In this document: one piece after another, positions 1 to 7,942 of the stretch | Layout of the letters: each line of letters begins with the position of its first letter | How positions within the stretch are numbered: the stretch's first letter is position 1 | Assembly: GCF_014697615.1 (NCBI RefSeq) | Contig: NZ_JACJSD010000062.1 | Location: 1 to 34,456, forward strand | DNA from: Nostoc sp. FACHB-280 | Lineage (GTDB): Bacteria; Cyanobacteriota; Cyanobacteriia; Cyanobacteriales; Nostocaceae | Reading direction: 5' to 3' | DNA length: 34,456 nt | Translations under genes and position numbers: made by a program | Notes under the pieces: generated by a model | What the model was told of the DNA's origin: nothing | The model's input: the letters and a program-made list of their open reading frames with translations, nothing else | Database searches by the model: none

Positions 1-112
1 ATCAATTGAAGACCTAGAATATTTATTACATCAACTCTTAAATGAAGGAGCGTTAATTATTAAATGGGGACGAAAACTCAAAAATAAAGGCGATACTATT
101 ATCACAATTTAA
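1..112 (+). CDS. C-terminal 36 residues of an unidentified protein (5' truncated by window edge)
   Basis: Reading from base 2, an open frame runs to a TAA at 110-112 and encodes 36 residues, ending in GDTIITI. The tail is Leu-rich, then basic (IIKWGRKLKN), as in the last helix and strand of a small globular domain. It is too short to assign to a family. Its stop codon overlaps by a few bases the stop of the convergent hemD gene, so the two genes meet tail to tail with no room for a separate terminator. The open frame continues beyond the left edge. Confidence 0.5.
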   Translation, partial: SIEDLEYLLHQLLNEGALIIKWGRKLKNKGDTIITI

Positions 113-903
113 ATGCACAAGAGCTTATAAGGATTTGCTTCAACATCAACTCTTTTTAAAATACTGCGGCAAGCACTAGAGGTCACTGGGCCAATGGAAG
201 CAATGCAAATATTTTCTAAAACATATTCGGCATGAATAGATTTAATTAATTGATAGAAGCATCCCACTGTTTTCGGACTAGCAAATGTGACCACATCAAT
301 TTTACCTGCTTGAAAAGCCTTGGCAATTAATGGTGGTATTTCAGTTGTACAATTTGATTGATAAGTGGGAACTGCTTGGATTTCTGCACCTAATAAAGTC
401 AGTTCCTCAACAATATTTTCTCGCCCACCTGCTTCTAATTGGGGATAAAGAATTTTAGTACCTTTGAGATTTTTGCGGTTCGGAAAAGACGCAATCAGAG
501 AATCTGAAACAAATTCTGGGGGTGAAAAATCTGCTGTTAAGTTATATGCTTGCAGGCGTGCTGCTGTTTTTTGCCCGACTACGGCTATTTTGATTTTGGC
601 GAGTGCGCTGGTATTGAAACCCAAGCTAGTTAATCGCTCTAGAAAGTAATCTATGCCATTAGTTGAGGTAAAAATCAACCAATCAAATTGATTCAGGTTA
701 GCGATCGCATCATCTAGTTTGGCATAACTCGTAGGCGGAGCAATACACAAGCAAGACATCGATAATGCAGTTGCACCCATTTGTTCAAGAAGCGCGACAA
801 ACTGATCAGACTGTTCAGCCGCGCGGGTGACAACAACTGTAACACCACTCAAAGGTAGTTTTGCAGTTTGGTTTTGATGGGATGAATTTTGATAGTCAGC
901 CAT
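109..903 (-). CDS. hemD: Uroporphyrinogen-III synthase HemD
   Basis: Cyclises and inverts ring D of hydroxymethylbilane to give uroporphyrinogen III, the branch point for haem, chlorophyll, bilins and corrinoids; cytosolic. The protein has the two-lobed HemD pattern: an N-terminal strand with VVVTRA then EQMGA; the lobe-closing segment FDWLIFTSTNGIDYF; an IAVVGQKTA strand; and a second lobe with ILYPQLEAGGREN, VTFASPKTV and IASIGPVTS. About 264 aa is normal for the family. I take the ATG at 903. An upstream in-frame TTG at 912 would add three residues, but neither start has a clear Shine-Dalgarno. The gene is monocistronic here and converges on the gene at the left edge. HemD is poorly conserved overall, so the call rests on these family segments. 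Confidence 0.9.
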   Translation of the reverse strand: MADYQNSSHQNQTAKLPLSGVTVVVTRAAEQSDQFVALLEQMGATALSMSCLCIAPPTSYAKLDDAIANLNQFDWLIFTSTNGIDYFLERLTSLGFNTSALAKIKIAVVGQKTAARLQAYNLTADFSPPEFVSDSLIASFPNRKNLKGTKILYPQLEAGGRENIVEELTLLGAEIQAVPTYQSNCTTEIPPLIAKAFQAGKIDVVTFASPKTVGCFYQLIKSIHAEYVLENICIASIGPVTSSACRSILKRVDVEANPYKLLCI

Positions 904-966
904 AAATTGCAAACTAAAACTTACACTAACCTCTTAAACTCTTATCTCTCGGTGTACTCTGCGCCT

Positions 967-1010
967 ACCGAAGTTTGCTCAACGCGGGGAAACCGCGCAC
1001 GCAACTTCTC
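967..1010. repeat. 44-bp GC-rich palindromic repeat, copy 1
   Basis: Begins ACCGAAGTTTGCTCAACG and contains GCGGGG...CCGCGC. It matches, on the opposite strand, bases 10312-10355 with 43 of 44 identical positions. It lies in the spacer upstream of hemD and downstream of the 280-aa gene. It is followed by a run of TGACAAATGACTAA short repeats (about 1069-1103). The small size and internal symmetry suggest a REP-type dispersed element. Confidence 0.7.
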
Positions 1011-1104
1011 TCTGTGGTTCGTTTCTGAGTCCTTAAATCTAAACAATATCAGCCATTTGTCCTTTCCAATGACAAAGGACAAATGACTAATGACAAATGA
1101 CTAA

Positions 1105-1947
1105 TTAAAACCCCGCAATTGGATCAGGTTGAGATTGGAGATATTGTAAAAAGCTGTGTAATTCTTCTTCCGTCAGCAAAGTACGTCCCCGTTTACCGTA
1201 GGTTTTAATCAGATGTTCTCTTCCTTGGTCTGGTGTCCAGCCTAAACGTTGCAACTCCACATCGGTTTTTGCAATCACATCAGATAAATCAACTGCTTCT
1301 GCTTTCTTTTTTCTTTTACTGGTTGTTGTGGAAGTAGTTGTACTTTCAGAAGAACTATAATTGCGGGGTGTAAAGGGAGTGACATTACTTGCTGTCATTC
1401 CTGAAAAAGCAGGTGTTTCTGGCTGATGCGGAACTTCAATTTCCAAATTATCCGCAGGGGGAACAAAAACTGGTTCTAGACTGGGAGTCAAAGGTAAACT
1501 AGGCGTTAAATCTGGGGTATGAGTATCAATGCTTAATGCTTCAGTGGCAAATAAATCGGGTGCGATAGTTTTACTACTAGCAGCTACTGGAGATATTTCC
1601 GGTTTACTAGTCACTAATTCCAAACTCTTATCAGGTGTAGCGGCATAAGTTGATTCACTTACACCTACTGTTGTCTGAATTACAGGATTAGAAGCTACAG
1701 AGTTTGTCACTTGCGGTGATGATTCTGCCTGAGTTTGTGGTGTATTGTTTACCCCTAATACTATCAGCGCCCGGTTGCGGGCTTGGTCTTCTGCGGCTTC
1801 TACGGTTTCGGCTGCGGCTAAACCAGTAGCGCGGATTACACCGTCAATCTGCACACTAGCTCTAACAATATATTTGCCTTGAAAAATGTCTACTAATTCG
1901 GAAGTTAAACTACCGTTGGGATATAAGCTCTGAAATTGAGCCAACAT
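1105..1947 (-). CDS. Conserved two-domain protein with weak Rad52/annealing-protein resemblance; function unknown
   Basis: 280 aa. The N-terminal 65 residues form a compact alpha/beta segment (YIVRASVQIDG, then EAAEDQARNRALIVLG). Its Ala-rich closing helix resembles the AETRAxxRAL helix of Rad52/ERF-like single-strand annealing proteins. Residues 66-210 are a low-complexity Thr/Ser/Pro linker. The C-terminal 60 residues form a second small domain containing LGWTPDQGREHLIKTYGKR and a closing helix HSFLQYLQSQ. I know this layout only as a conserved cyanobacterial hypothetical; the DNA-annealing idea is inference from the two short similarities. The start is the ATG at 1947 (MLAQFQS). The gene is divergent from zam across a 1 kb gap and has no operon partner. 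Confidence 0.7.
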   Translation of the reverse strand: MLAQFQSLYPNGSLTSELVDIFQGKYIVRASVQIDGVIRATGLAAAETVEAAEDQARNRALIVLGVNNTPQTQAESSPQVTNSVASNPVIQTTVGVSESTYAATPDKSLELVTSKPEISPVAASSKTIAPDLFATEALSIDTHTPDLTPSLPLTPSLEPVFVPPADNLEIEVPHQPETPAFSGMTASNVTPFTPRNYSSSESTTTSTTTSKRKKKAEAVDLSDVIAKTDVELQRLGWTPDQGREHLIKTYGKRGRTLLTEEELHSFLQYLQSQPDPIAGF

Positions 1948-2996
1948 AATACTGTCACCAAAATCTAATGTCTGCTAAATCACGGGGTTTATTTTATCTA
2001 CAGCAGGGAACCGAGAACAGGAAACAAGGATGTTTGACAATTATTCCTCGCCCTAATTAATCTGGCAACTGCTATATTTACCCCAATGCCCAAGTTGGAG
2101 AAATAAACAACAGAAAGGAAGATAACTATAATATGTCCACAGTGAATCTATGGAAATATTTTAGTTTAAGTCCATAATTCCTGGGTCGGCAGAGAAAAAT
2201 TTTAGGAAATCTCAGATTGGGCAAAGTTGATTTGTCCGGCAAAGCGATCGCCTACAACTCCCGCCCCATCCTCCAGCTAATTTTTCTGGTATCTTAAAAC
2301 TCAGAGTAATGTTTATGCTTTGTCTGTAGTGTTGTCATTGCAGCAGTAAAAATTATTTTGGGGCATAATGAACCACTAGCTCTATTTATGTAGGTGATAA
2401 TCGCCTTAAGTGCTATACTGTTTACCTAAATCTCTATTTAGAATTATTTCCTAGAAGTACGCTCTAAATCTACAATAATGGAGATAAGGTTCGCCCTCAC
2501 TGCTTGTATGACTGCTGACCTAATTGTTACCGATTCTACATGTGGGAATATTGGGTTAATCGGCAGTTTCTCCTAGTTAAACATCAGAGTCGGATGGCGT
2601 AAAAGCACCTTCAAGCTAGACAATCAAACACCTGTGGTTTTTCCGAATCTATCGCTTTTGGGTACTGTGGAGATGAATCTTAAGCCAGCCTCTCAAAAAC
2701 CCTTCGCGTAATTACTTAGCAGGTAAAACCCCCTCATCAGGCGTACTTTATCAGTTTGGTTTAGTGAAGGAGCAGAAAGCGCCAGTCAACTCTGAAATGG
2801 TCATGCAGTGAGAAGTTCTCAAATTTCGGGGGTAAGTTGATCTCAAGGTAGGTTAATTTCCTCGATGGGGAACTTCACAGAACCATGCCTCAAGGCAACT
2901 CGTTTCCAGTTAGTTAGTATCTGTAGGCCGTGAGGGTATACAGAACAGAACCAGATTAAACCAACATGATGTTTTGACCAAAGGTCGGTTCACTGC
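1948..2996 (+). other. 1 kb non-coding region; probable long zam leader
   Basis: No plausible gene is open on either strand. A TATACT box at 2414-2419 is a candidate -10 for a transcript toward zam, implying a leader of roughly 550 nt. Bases 2480-2990 have higher GC than typical spacer and show self-complementary pieces: CCGATT/AATCGG (2530-2563), TGCCTCAAGGCA (about 2886-2897), and a long-range CCCTCAC (2494-2500) with GTGAGGG (about 2930-2936). These are compatible with a structured RNA leader but do not prove one. No known riboswitch, tmRNA, RNase P or SRP consensus was recognised. A HIP1 site lies near 2244. Confidence 0.35.
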
Positions 2997-5348
2997 ATGG
3001 AATTTTCAATCGCTACACTCCTTGCCAATTTCACCGATGATAAATTGGTAGCTCGGAAAGTTTTAGAAAAGAAACTTGGCTGCGAAGATGAGGATAGTTT
3101 AGAAAAACTGCATATTGCCTTAGATATTCTCGAAAAAATCGGAATTTTAGTCAAAGAACGGGGCAAATATCGCCGCGTCTTTGAAGAAGGCGTGATTGAA
3201 GCCAAACTCCGTTGTTCTAGTAAGGGCTTTTGTTTTGCGATTCAAGATGTAGAAGGCGCAGAAGATATCTACATCCGCGAAAGTCATTTAAGTAATGCGT
3301 GGAATGGCGATCGCGTTTTGGTAAGAGTTCTCAAAGAAGGCAGTCGGCGGCGCTCTCCCGAAGGCGAAGTTAAGTTAATTTTAGAACGTTCTAATCACAC
3401 TTTACTAGCGCGGATTAAACAAGTAGAAAGTGGTTTTCGCGCTGTACCTTTAGATGATCGCCTGTTGTTTGAACTCAAGTTGCAAACAAATGGGATGACT
3501 TTTGCCGAAGCCATCGACCATCTCGCCCATGTGGAAGTACTGCGTTATCCGTTAGCGCAATATCCCCCCCTGGGAAGGGTCGTGCAAATTTTGGGTAGCG
3601 ATGCGGAAGCCGCCGCCGATATTGATTTGGTGACTTGTAAACATGATTTATCCCGCAATTTTTCCGAAGCTGTACAAGAAGCAGCTGCGAAGTTACCCAA
3701 ACGCATACTCAAAGCTGATATCAAAACCAGATTAGATTTACGCAGTTTATTTACCTTGGCAATTACGGGGATCAATACTGATGCCAAGTTAGTAGAAAAT
3801 GCTTTGAGTTTGGAAAAAACCAACAAAGGTTGGCGTTTAGGCTTTCACATTGCCGATGTTTCTCACTTCATTCAACCCGATGAAATTTTAGACAGAGAAG
3901 CTTTGAAGCGCGGACGTTCTGTGTACTTGGGTGATTTAGTCTTGCCTATGTTACCAGACACTGTAGCCGATCGCTGTTCTTTGGCAGCAGGAAGCGATCG
4001 CCTCACACTCTCATTCTTAATCACCATCGACCCAACATCCGGTGAAGTGGAAGAATGGGAAATTCAGCCAAGTGTGATTAATGTTGATACCGCCATTAAT
4101 AAAGACAAGGCGGAAGCAGTTCTTGGTGGTCAACCTAGCAAGGAATCTGAGGAAGTCATTCAGTTATTGCAAAACCTTGAAGGTTTACACCAAGTTGTCA
4201 AACAAGCACGTCTAGCCCGTGGTAGCTTGCAGTTAAACTTGCCACCTAATCAAAATCCTTACTTTGATGAAGGAATGTTAGGTGCGGTTGTGGTGAATAA
4301 TTTAACTGTGCGATCGCTCCTCACCGAGTTTACGCTGTTAGTCAATCAACTAATGGCAGAACATCTCAGTGCTTTAGGTATTCCTGCCATTTGGCGAGTC
4401 CAAGGCGCACCTGATCCCGAAGATGTCCAAGAAATGCTCAAACTGGCAATTAATTTGGGTGTGGAACTGACATTAGACCCCGAAGCAGATATTCAACCCT
4501 TAGATTACCAGTTATTAACGCGAGCCTTTGCCGAATCACCTTCCGAACAGGTGTTAACTTATTTGTTGCAAGACACCCTCAAACCAGCCGCCTACAGCAC
4601 CACCAAAGGCAGTCATTTTGGCTTGGCACTAGCGCAATACACCCACTGTACTTCGCCCTTACGCCGCTATCCCGATTTGCTCTTGCAACGAGTTTACTAC
4701 CGACTGATTGAACATGGGCGCGATCGCCGCACTACCCGCGTTAAAGACCGCGTTAACTTACGTCATTCTTCTTCCCACATCGAAGTTAACTGGAACGTCT
4801 TACCGCCCGAATTGCAACAAGAACTGCAAAGCGATTTGACCAGAGTAATTATTCAACTCAACGACCGCGAAAAAGAAGTCCAAGAAGCTGAAGCTGACTT
4901 GGCAGGGTTGCAAAAAGCCCAACTGATGAAACAACGTATCGGGCAAGTCTTCCAAGGCGTAATTACTGGTGTGCAGTCCTACGGGTTCTTTGTGGAAATT
5001 GAAGTCCCAACCACAGACACACCCAAACAAAAACATCCCAGTGCGCCATTACGGGTAGAAGGATTAGTCCACGTTAGTTCATTAAAAGATGACTGGTATG
5101 AATATCGCGCCAGACAACAAGCCTTGTTTGGTCGAAAAAATCGCGCTTCTTACAGATTAGGCGATCGTGTATCTGTCCAGGTAAAAAGTGTCGATTATTA
5201 CCGCCAACAAATTGATTTAGTCACCGTTGGCAGTGATGGCCTACCTAAAGGCTTAGGTAATTCTAGTCTTAACGATGACCGAGATGAGATTTATCTATCT
5301 CGTGACCTTGAACCTAGCGATTTAGAAGCTTATGCTGATGATGAATAA
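2997..5348 (+). CDS. zam: Zam-like RNB-family protein with degenerate RNase II/R active site
   Basis: 783 aa. Layout: N-terminal winged-helix-like segment (1-65); cold-shock-type OB segments (70-200); RNB domain (245-570); C-terminal S1 domain (about 649-742). The S1 holds an insert PTTDTPKQKHPSAPLR. RNB landmarks remain, such as HIADVSHFIQP and CTSPLRRYPDLLLQR (551-565). However, the Mg2+-binding DAKDFDDA motif of RNase II/R reads DAKLVENA (262-269), so most catalytic aspartates are missing. This length and degeneracy fit the cyanobacterial Zam clade (acetazolamide resistance, photosynthesis phenotypes) rather than an active RNase R. Zam function is reported to need conserved cysteines; candidates here are C29, C73, C79, C214, C327 and C551. 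The ATG start lies 19 codons before the first strongly conserved helix. ubiX follows after 19 bp and is probably co-transcribed. Confidence 0.82.
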   Translation: MEFSIATLLANFTDDKLVARKVLEKKLGCEDEDSLEKLHIALDILEKIGILVKERGKYRRVFEEGVIEAKLRCSSKGFCFAIQDVEGAEDIYIRESHLSNAWNGDRVLVRVLKEGSRRRSPEGEVKLILERSNHTLLARIKQVESGFRAVPLDDRLLFELKLQTNGMTFAEAIDHLAHVEVLRYPLAQYPPLGRVVQILGSDAEAAADIDLVTCKHDLSRNFSEAVQEAAAKLPKRILKADIKTRLDLRSLFTLAITGINTDAKLVENALSLEKTNKGWRLGFHIADVSHFIQPDEILDREALKRGRSVYLGDLVLPMLPDTVADRCSLAAGSDRLTLSFLITIDPTSGEVEEWEIQPSVINVDTAINKDKAEAVLGGQPSKESEEVIQLLQNLEGLHQVVKQARLARGSLQLNLPPNQNPYFDEGMLGAVVVNNLTVRSLLTEFTLLVNQLMAEHLSALGIPAIWRVQGAPDPEDVQEMLKLAINLGVELTLDPEADIQPLDYQLLTRAFAESPSEQVLTYLLQDTLKPAAYSTTKGSHFGLALAQYTHCTSPLRRYPDLLLQRVYYRLIEHGRDRRTTRVKDRVNLRHSSSHIEVNWNVLPPELQQELQSDLTRVIIQLNDREKEVQEAEADLAGLQKAQLMKQRIGQVFQGVITGVQSYGFFVEIEVPTTDTPKQKHPSAPLRVEGLVHVSSLKDDWYEYRARQQALFGRKNRASYRLGDRVSVQVKSVDYYRQQIDLVTVGSDGLPKGLGNSSLNDDRDEIYLSRDLEPSDLEAYADDE

Positions 5349-5367
5349 GTTTTGTTAAGAAAACCGC

Positions 5368-5988
5368 GTGTCACATCACACCAAGCCTTTAATCATTGGC
5401 GTATCAGGAGCATCTGGGCTAATTTATGCCGTTCGCGCTCTCAAGTATTTGCTTGCTGCTGACTATGAAATTGAATTAGTTGCCTCTAAATCAAGTTACA
5501 TGGTTTGGCAAGCAGAACAGGAAATTAAAATGCCAGCCGAACCAACTCAACAAGAGCAATTCTGGCGCGAACAAGCAGGAGTAGCTGTTGCAGGCAAACT
5601 ACGCTGTCATCCTTGGAGTGATGTGGGAGCCAATATCGCTAGTGGCTCCTTTCGCACTTTGGGGATGATCATCATCCCTTGTAGTATGAGTACAGTTGCC
5701 AAGCTCGCTGGTGGCTTGAGTTCCGACCTACTGGAACGAGCCGCCGATGTCCAAATCAAAGAAGGACGCAAACTAGTTATCGTTCCCCGTGAAACTCCCT
5801 TTAGCCTGATTCATCTGCGTAACTTAACAACCTTGGCAGAAACGGGTGTGAGAATTGTTCCAGCTATTCCCGCTTGGTATCACAACCCGCAAACTATCGA
5901 GGATTTGGTAGATTTCGTTGTTGCCAGGACTTTAGATCAATTGGAGATTGACTGCATCCCCATTCAACGATGGCAAGGAAGGAAGTAA
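5368..5988 (+). CDS. ubiX: Flavin prenyltransferase UbiX
   Basis: Joins dimethylallyl phosphate to FMN to make prenylated FMN, the cofactor of UbiD-type decarboxylases; in cyanobacteria this most likely serves plastoquinone head-group decarboxylation. 206 aa, normal for the family. Visible motifs are the FMN-binding GVSGASG (11-17), the acidic/hydrophobic IIIPCSMSTVAKLAGG (101-116) typical of UbiX, and the PRETPFS loop (140-146) that binds phosphate. The start is GTG at 5368; the next in-frame Met lies past the FMN loop, so GTG is required. The gene starts 19 bp after the zam stop codon, which suggests a zam-ubiX transcript. It is followed by repeat-rich spacer. Confidence 0.93.
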   Translation: MSHHTKPLIIGVSGASGLIYAVRALKYLLAADYEIELVASKSSYMVWQAEQEIKMPAEPTQQEQFWREQAGVAVAGKLRCHPWSDVGANIASGSFRTLGMIIIPCSMSTVAKLAGGLSSDLLERAADVQIKEGRKLVIVPRETPFSLIHLRNLTTLAETGVRIVPAIPAWYHNPQTIEDLVDFVVARTLDQLEIDCIPIQRWQGRK

Positions 5989-6163
5989 AAAGGTGAGGCA
6001 GTGCGTTGGGCGGGTCTCCCGACTTGAAGCAACTGCTGAACCCGAAGGGTAAAAGTAAAAATGTAAAAGTAAGATAGACTGTCTTTTACTTTTTTACTCT
6101 TACCTTTTGTTTTCATTGATCTAAATAACTTTTAACTTTTGCCTTTTAACTTTTGCCTTATTT

Positions 6164-6862
6164 ATGGCTGTACTTCGCTTAATTTTATTAGTGGCAATAC
6201 TAGGAGGACTAACACTTTTGTTAGTGCAGAACTGGTCGCCCCCCATATCGTTAGTATTTTTGGGGGTGCGTACTCAACCATTACCCCTAGCGATGTGGAT
6301 ATTATTCGTTACTACTGCGGGTGCGTTGACATCTGTATTGATTACTACTTTATTTAAATTATCAAGTTATTTTGCAGGGCAATCGCAACCAGCCCCGAAA
6401 TCACGAGTCACTCCCAGGCGTGTCACCAGACCACGTAGAGAAGAACCCCAATCTCAACCTTATACTCCGCCATCATCCTCTAGGTCAAATCAGACGGCCG
6501 AGAGTGAAGAATTTGATGATTGGGAAACTAGCAATAATAACGATGATTGGGATTTTGAGGAAAAGTCAGAACCCACCCCTCCCCCCAGAGCAAAAACTCA
6601 GCCAGAACGCAATTTTGAGCCAGAAGAACGCCAGCCAGAGCCAAAAACTACTTCTAAGTCTGGTTCGACCTACTCTTACAGCTACCGCGAACCAAAAAAT
6701 ACGGCGGCAGGCAAAACAGAATCAGTTTATGATGCTGACTACCGCGTGATTATTCCTCCCTACAAACAGCCTGAAGACGAACCCAAAAATACTAATGATG
6801 ACGATGACTGGTCATTTTTTGAAGATGATGAATTTGGGGATAATGAAAAACCACGGAAGTGA
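6164..6862 (+). CDS. LapA-domain (DUF1049) membrane protein with long acidic tail
   Basis: 232 aa. Two hydrophobic helices, about residues 4-22 and 42-65, flank a short NWSPPISLVFLG loop, which is the LapA/DUF1049 pattern. The helices are followed by a basic patch (TPRRVTRPRR) and a 140-residue disordered cytoplasmic tail rich in Glu, Asp, Asn, Pro and Ser, with repeated DDW/DDWxF pieces (EFDDWET, NDDWDFEE, DDDDWSFFEDDEF). LapA-type proteins assist envelope assembly in proteobacteria; a role here is only inferred. The recurrent DDW-F acidic motifs look like protein docking peptides. The start ATG at 6164 directly precedes the first helix. The neighbours give no functional hint. Confidence 0.75.
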   Translation: MAVLRLILLVAILGGLTLLLVQNWSPPISLVFLGVRTQPLPLAMWILFVTTAGALTSVLITTLFKLSSYFAGQSQPAPKSRVTPRRVTRPRREEPQSQPYTPPSSSRSNQTAESEEFDDWETSNNNDDWDFEEKSEPTPPPRAKTQPERNFEPEERQPEPKTTSKSGSTYSYSYREPKNTAAGKTESVYDADYRVIIPPYKQPEDEPKNTNDDDDWSFFEDDEFGDNEKPRK

Positions 6863-6873
6863 TTGAGTAGATT

Positions 6874-6904
6874 GGAGGCAGAAGGCAGGAGGCAGGGGCA
6901 GGAG
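6874..6904. repeat. Heptanucleotide short tandem repeat (GGCAGGA type)
   Basis: Four to five units of GGCAGGA/GGCAGAA directly downstream of the LapA-type gene. The same family, in either orientation, recurs at 11447-11477, 14214-14250, 24289-24324 and 24494-24539. Such heptamer arrays are a known feature of heterocystous cyanobacterial genomes. A second heptamer, CAGCACT, is repeated at about 6966-6989. Confidence 0.8.
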
Positions 6905-7073
6905 AGGATCAGTCCCGATGAATCTTGTTTCATAGCCAAGTATGAAAGTGGAACTAGCATTTTTACTCAGCACTCAGCACTCAGCACTTTCAAGCTAGGG
7001 GGATGGTAGTCTTGTTTATTCACATCTTGCACCTAGCGACTAAAGTCACGGCTACACAGACAAAACTCGCACT

Positions 7074-7251
7074 TCGACAAGCCCTTCGGCTACGCTCAGG
7101 ACAAGCTCAGTGACCTCCTGCGCGGGTTCAAAACCCTTGATTTTAAGTTAGTCCGCGCAGGCGGACTGCCCTGCGGGAAGCCGCCTGCGCGTCTACGTTT
7201 TTATAGCCGAGCCAGTGCGTTGGGCGGCTTTGCCGACTCCCTCACTGGCGT
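7074..7251. repeat. Cluster of palindromic dispersed repeats
   Basis: Three hairpin-forming elements lie end to end. One is a CGACAAGCCCTTCGGCTACG type element (about 7076-7113). The second has an 11-bp perfect stem, CGCGCAGGCGG (7154-7164) pairing with CCGCCTGCGCG (7181-7191). The third, CCAGTGCGTTGGGCGG...CTCACTGG (about 7212-7249), shares CAGTGCGTTGGGCGG with 5999-6013. There is no coding sense. The cluster lies between the LapA-type gene and the convergent 66-aa gene, where transcripts from both sides would end. Confidence 0.7.
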
Positions 7252-7276
7252 GCGAATTCCATTCGTCGGGGCTAGT

Positions 7277-7477
7277 TCACACTTCACACTTCACACTTCT
7301 TTCCCGCGATTCTTGCTTAACTTTGCCATTCATTGCCGCTTCTTGTAATGACATGAAAGCATTGAAATCTTCTAGGTCATAGCGAGTAGTTAATAAATGG
7401 CGCAATTGGTTTTCTGCTTCAACCGTTAAATAGCCAGTTGCTAAAGCTTGATGTACAACGTCACGAATTCGAGTCAT
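7277..7477 (-). CDS. Small conserved protein, unknown function
   Basis: 66 aa, soluble, mostly helical. The core MTRIRDVVHQALATGYLTVEAENQLRHLL...YDLEDFNAFMSLQEAAMNG looks like a real protein of a type common in Nostocales, with two or three amphipathic helices and no membrane segment. The last seven residues (RSVKCEV) are encoded by three copies of the heptamer TTCACAC (7277-7300), so the native C-terminus has probably been replaced or extended by a spreading short repeat. The ATG start at 7477 is followed directly by the conserved part. No family name is recognised. The gene is monocistronic, with 465 bp of spacer upstream. Confidence 0.7.
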   Translation of the reverse strand: MTRIRDVVHQALATGYLTVEAENQLRHLLTTRYDLEDFNAFMSLQEAAMNGKVKQESRERSVKCEV

Positions 7478-7942
7478 GGTTGATGCCTCTTAACACACCA
7501 CAATTAATTTATTCGGGCTGATTTCGGTAGATTACGCATCAGTTTTGGTGTTTATACCTTAAATTTTGCAAAGCTTAGTTCTGACAAGCTCAAAAATCCA
7601 GTCATTTTTTACACCTTGCTTGGCAAAAATTATTGATGAGAAGCTAGTTTCCAAGAACTTTAGAATTCCAATAATGTGATGTTGAAAACACAGTGGGATG
7701 CCAATCTAAAAATTCTCACAGTACAGACCAAAAGTTACGTAGATTTATGTTGACTGAATTTGTTTGCTTAAAGTTTCAAACAAGCTTTATAAAAATTCCG
7801 TTAAGTCTAAAGATATCTAAGTAATAACTTCCAAGTCACCTAACAACAGTTAGTAAATTCGTTATAAATTTAATTTTGATTTATTCTGACTTCATCGAAT
7901 AATAGTTAGGATATTTTCGGGGTTATATAAAATACATCAATA
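7478..7942. other. AT-rich intergenic region between divergent genes
   Basis: 465 bp separate the divergent 66-aa gene and the NB-ARC gene. I see no gene, RNA gene or repeat family member here. It is strongly AT-rich and presumably holds both promoters; TTATATAAAAT at about 7923-7933 lies very close to the NB-ARC start. No operator could be defined. Confidence 0.5.

Noticed and set aside
2480-2990. tmRNA, RNase P RNA or 6S RNA in the region upstream of zam
   Set aside because: No tag reading frame ending in Ala-Ala, no GAGGAAAGTCC-type RNase P core and no 6S-like extended stem were found.
7074-7251. CRISPR array or tRNA
   Set aside because: The palindromes differ from each other and are not evenly spaced, and no cloverleaf or T-loop consensus is present.
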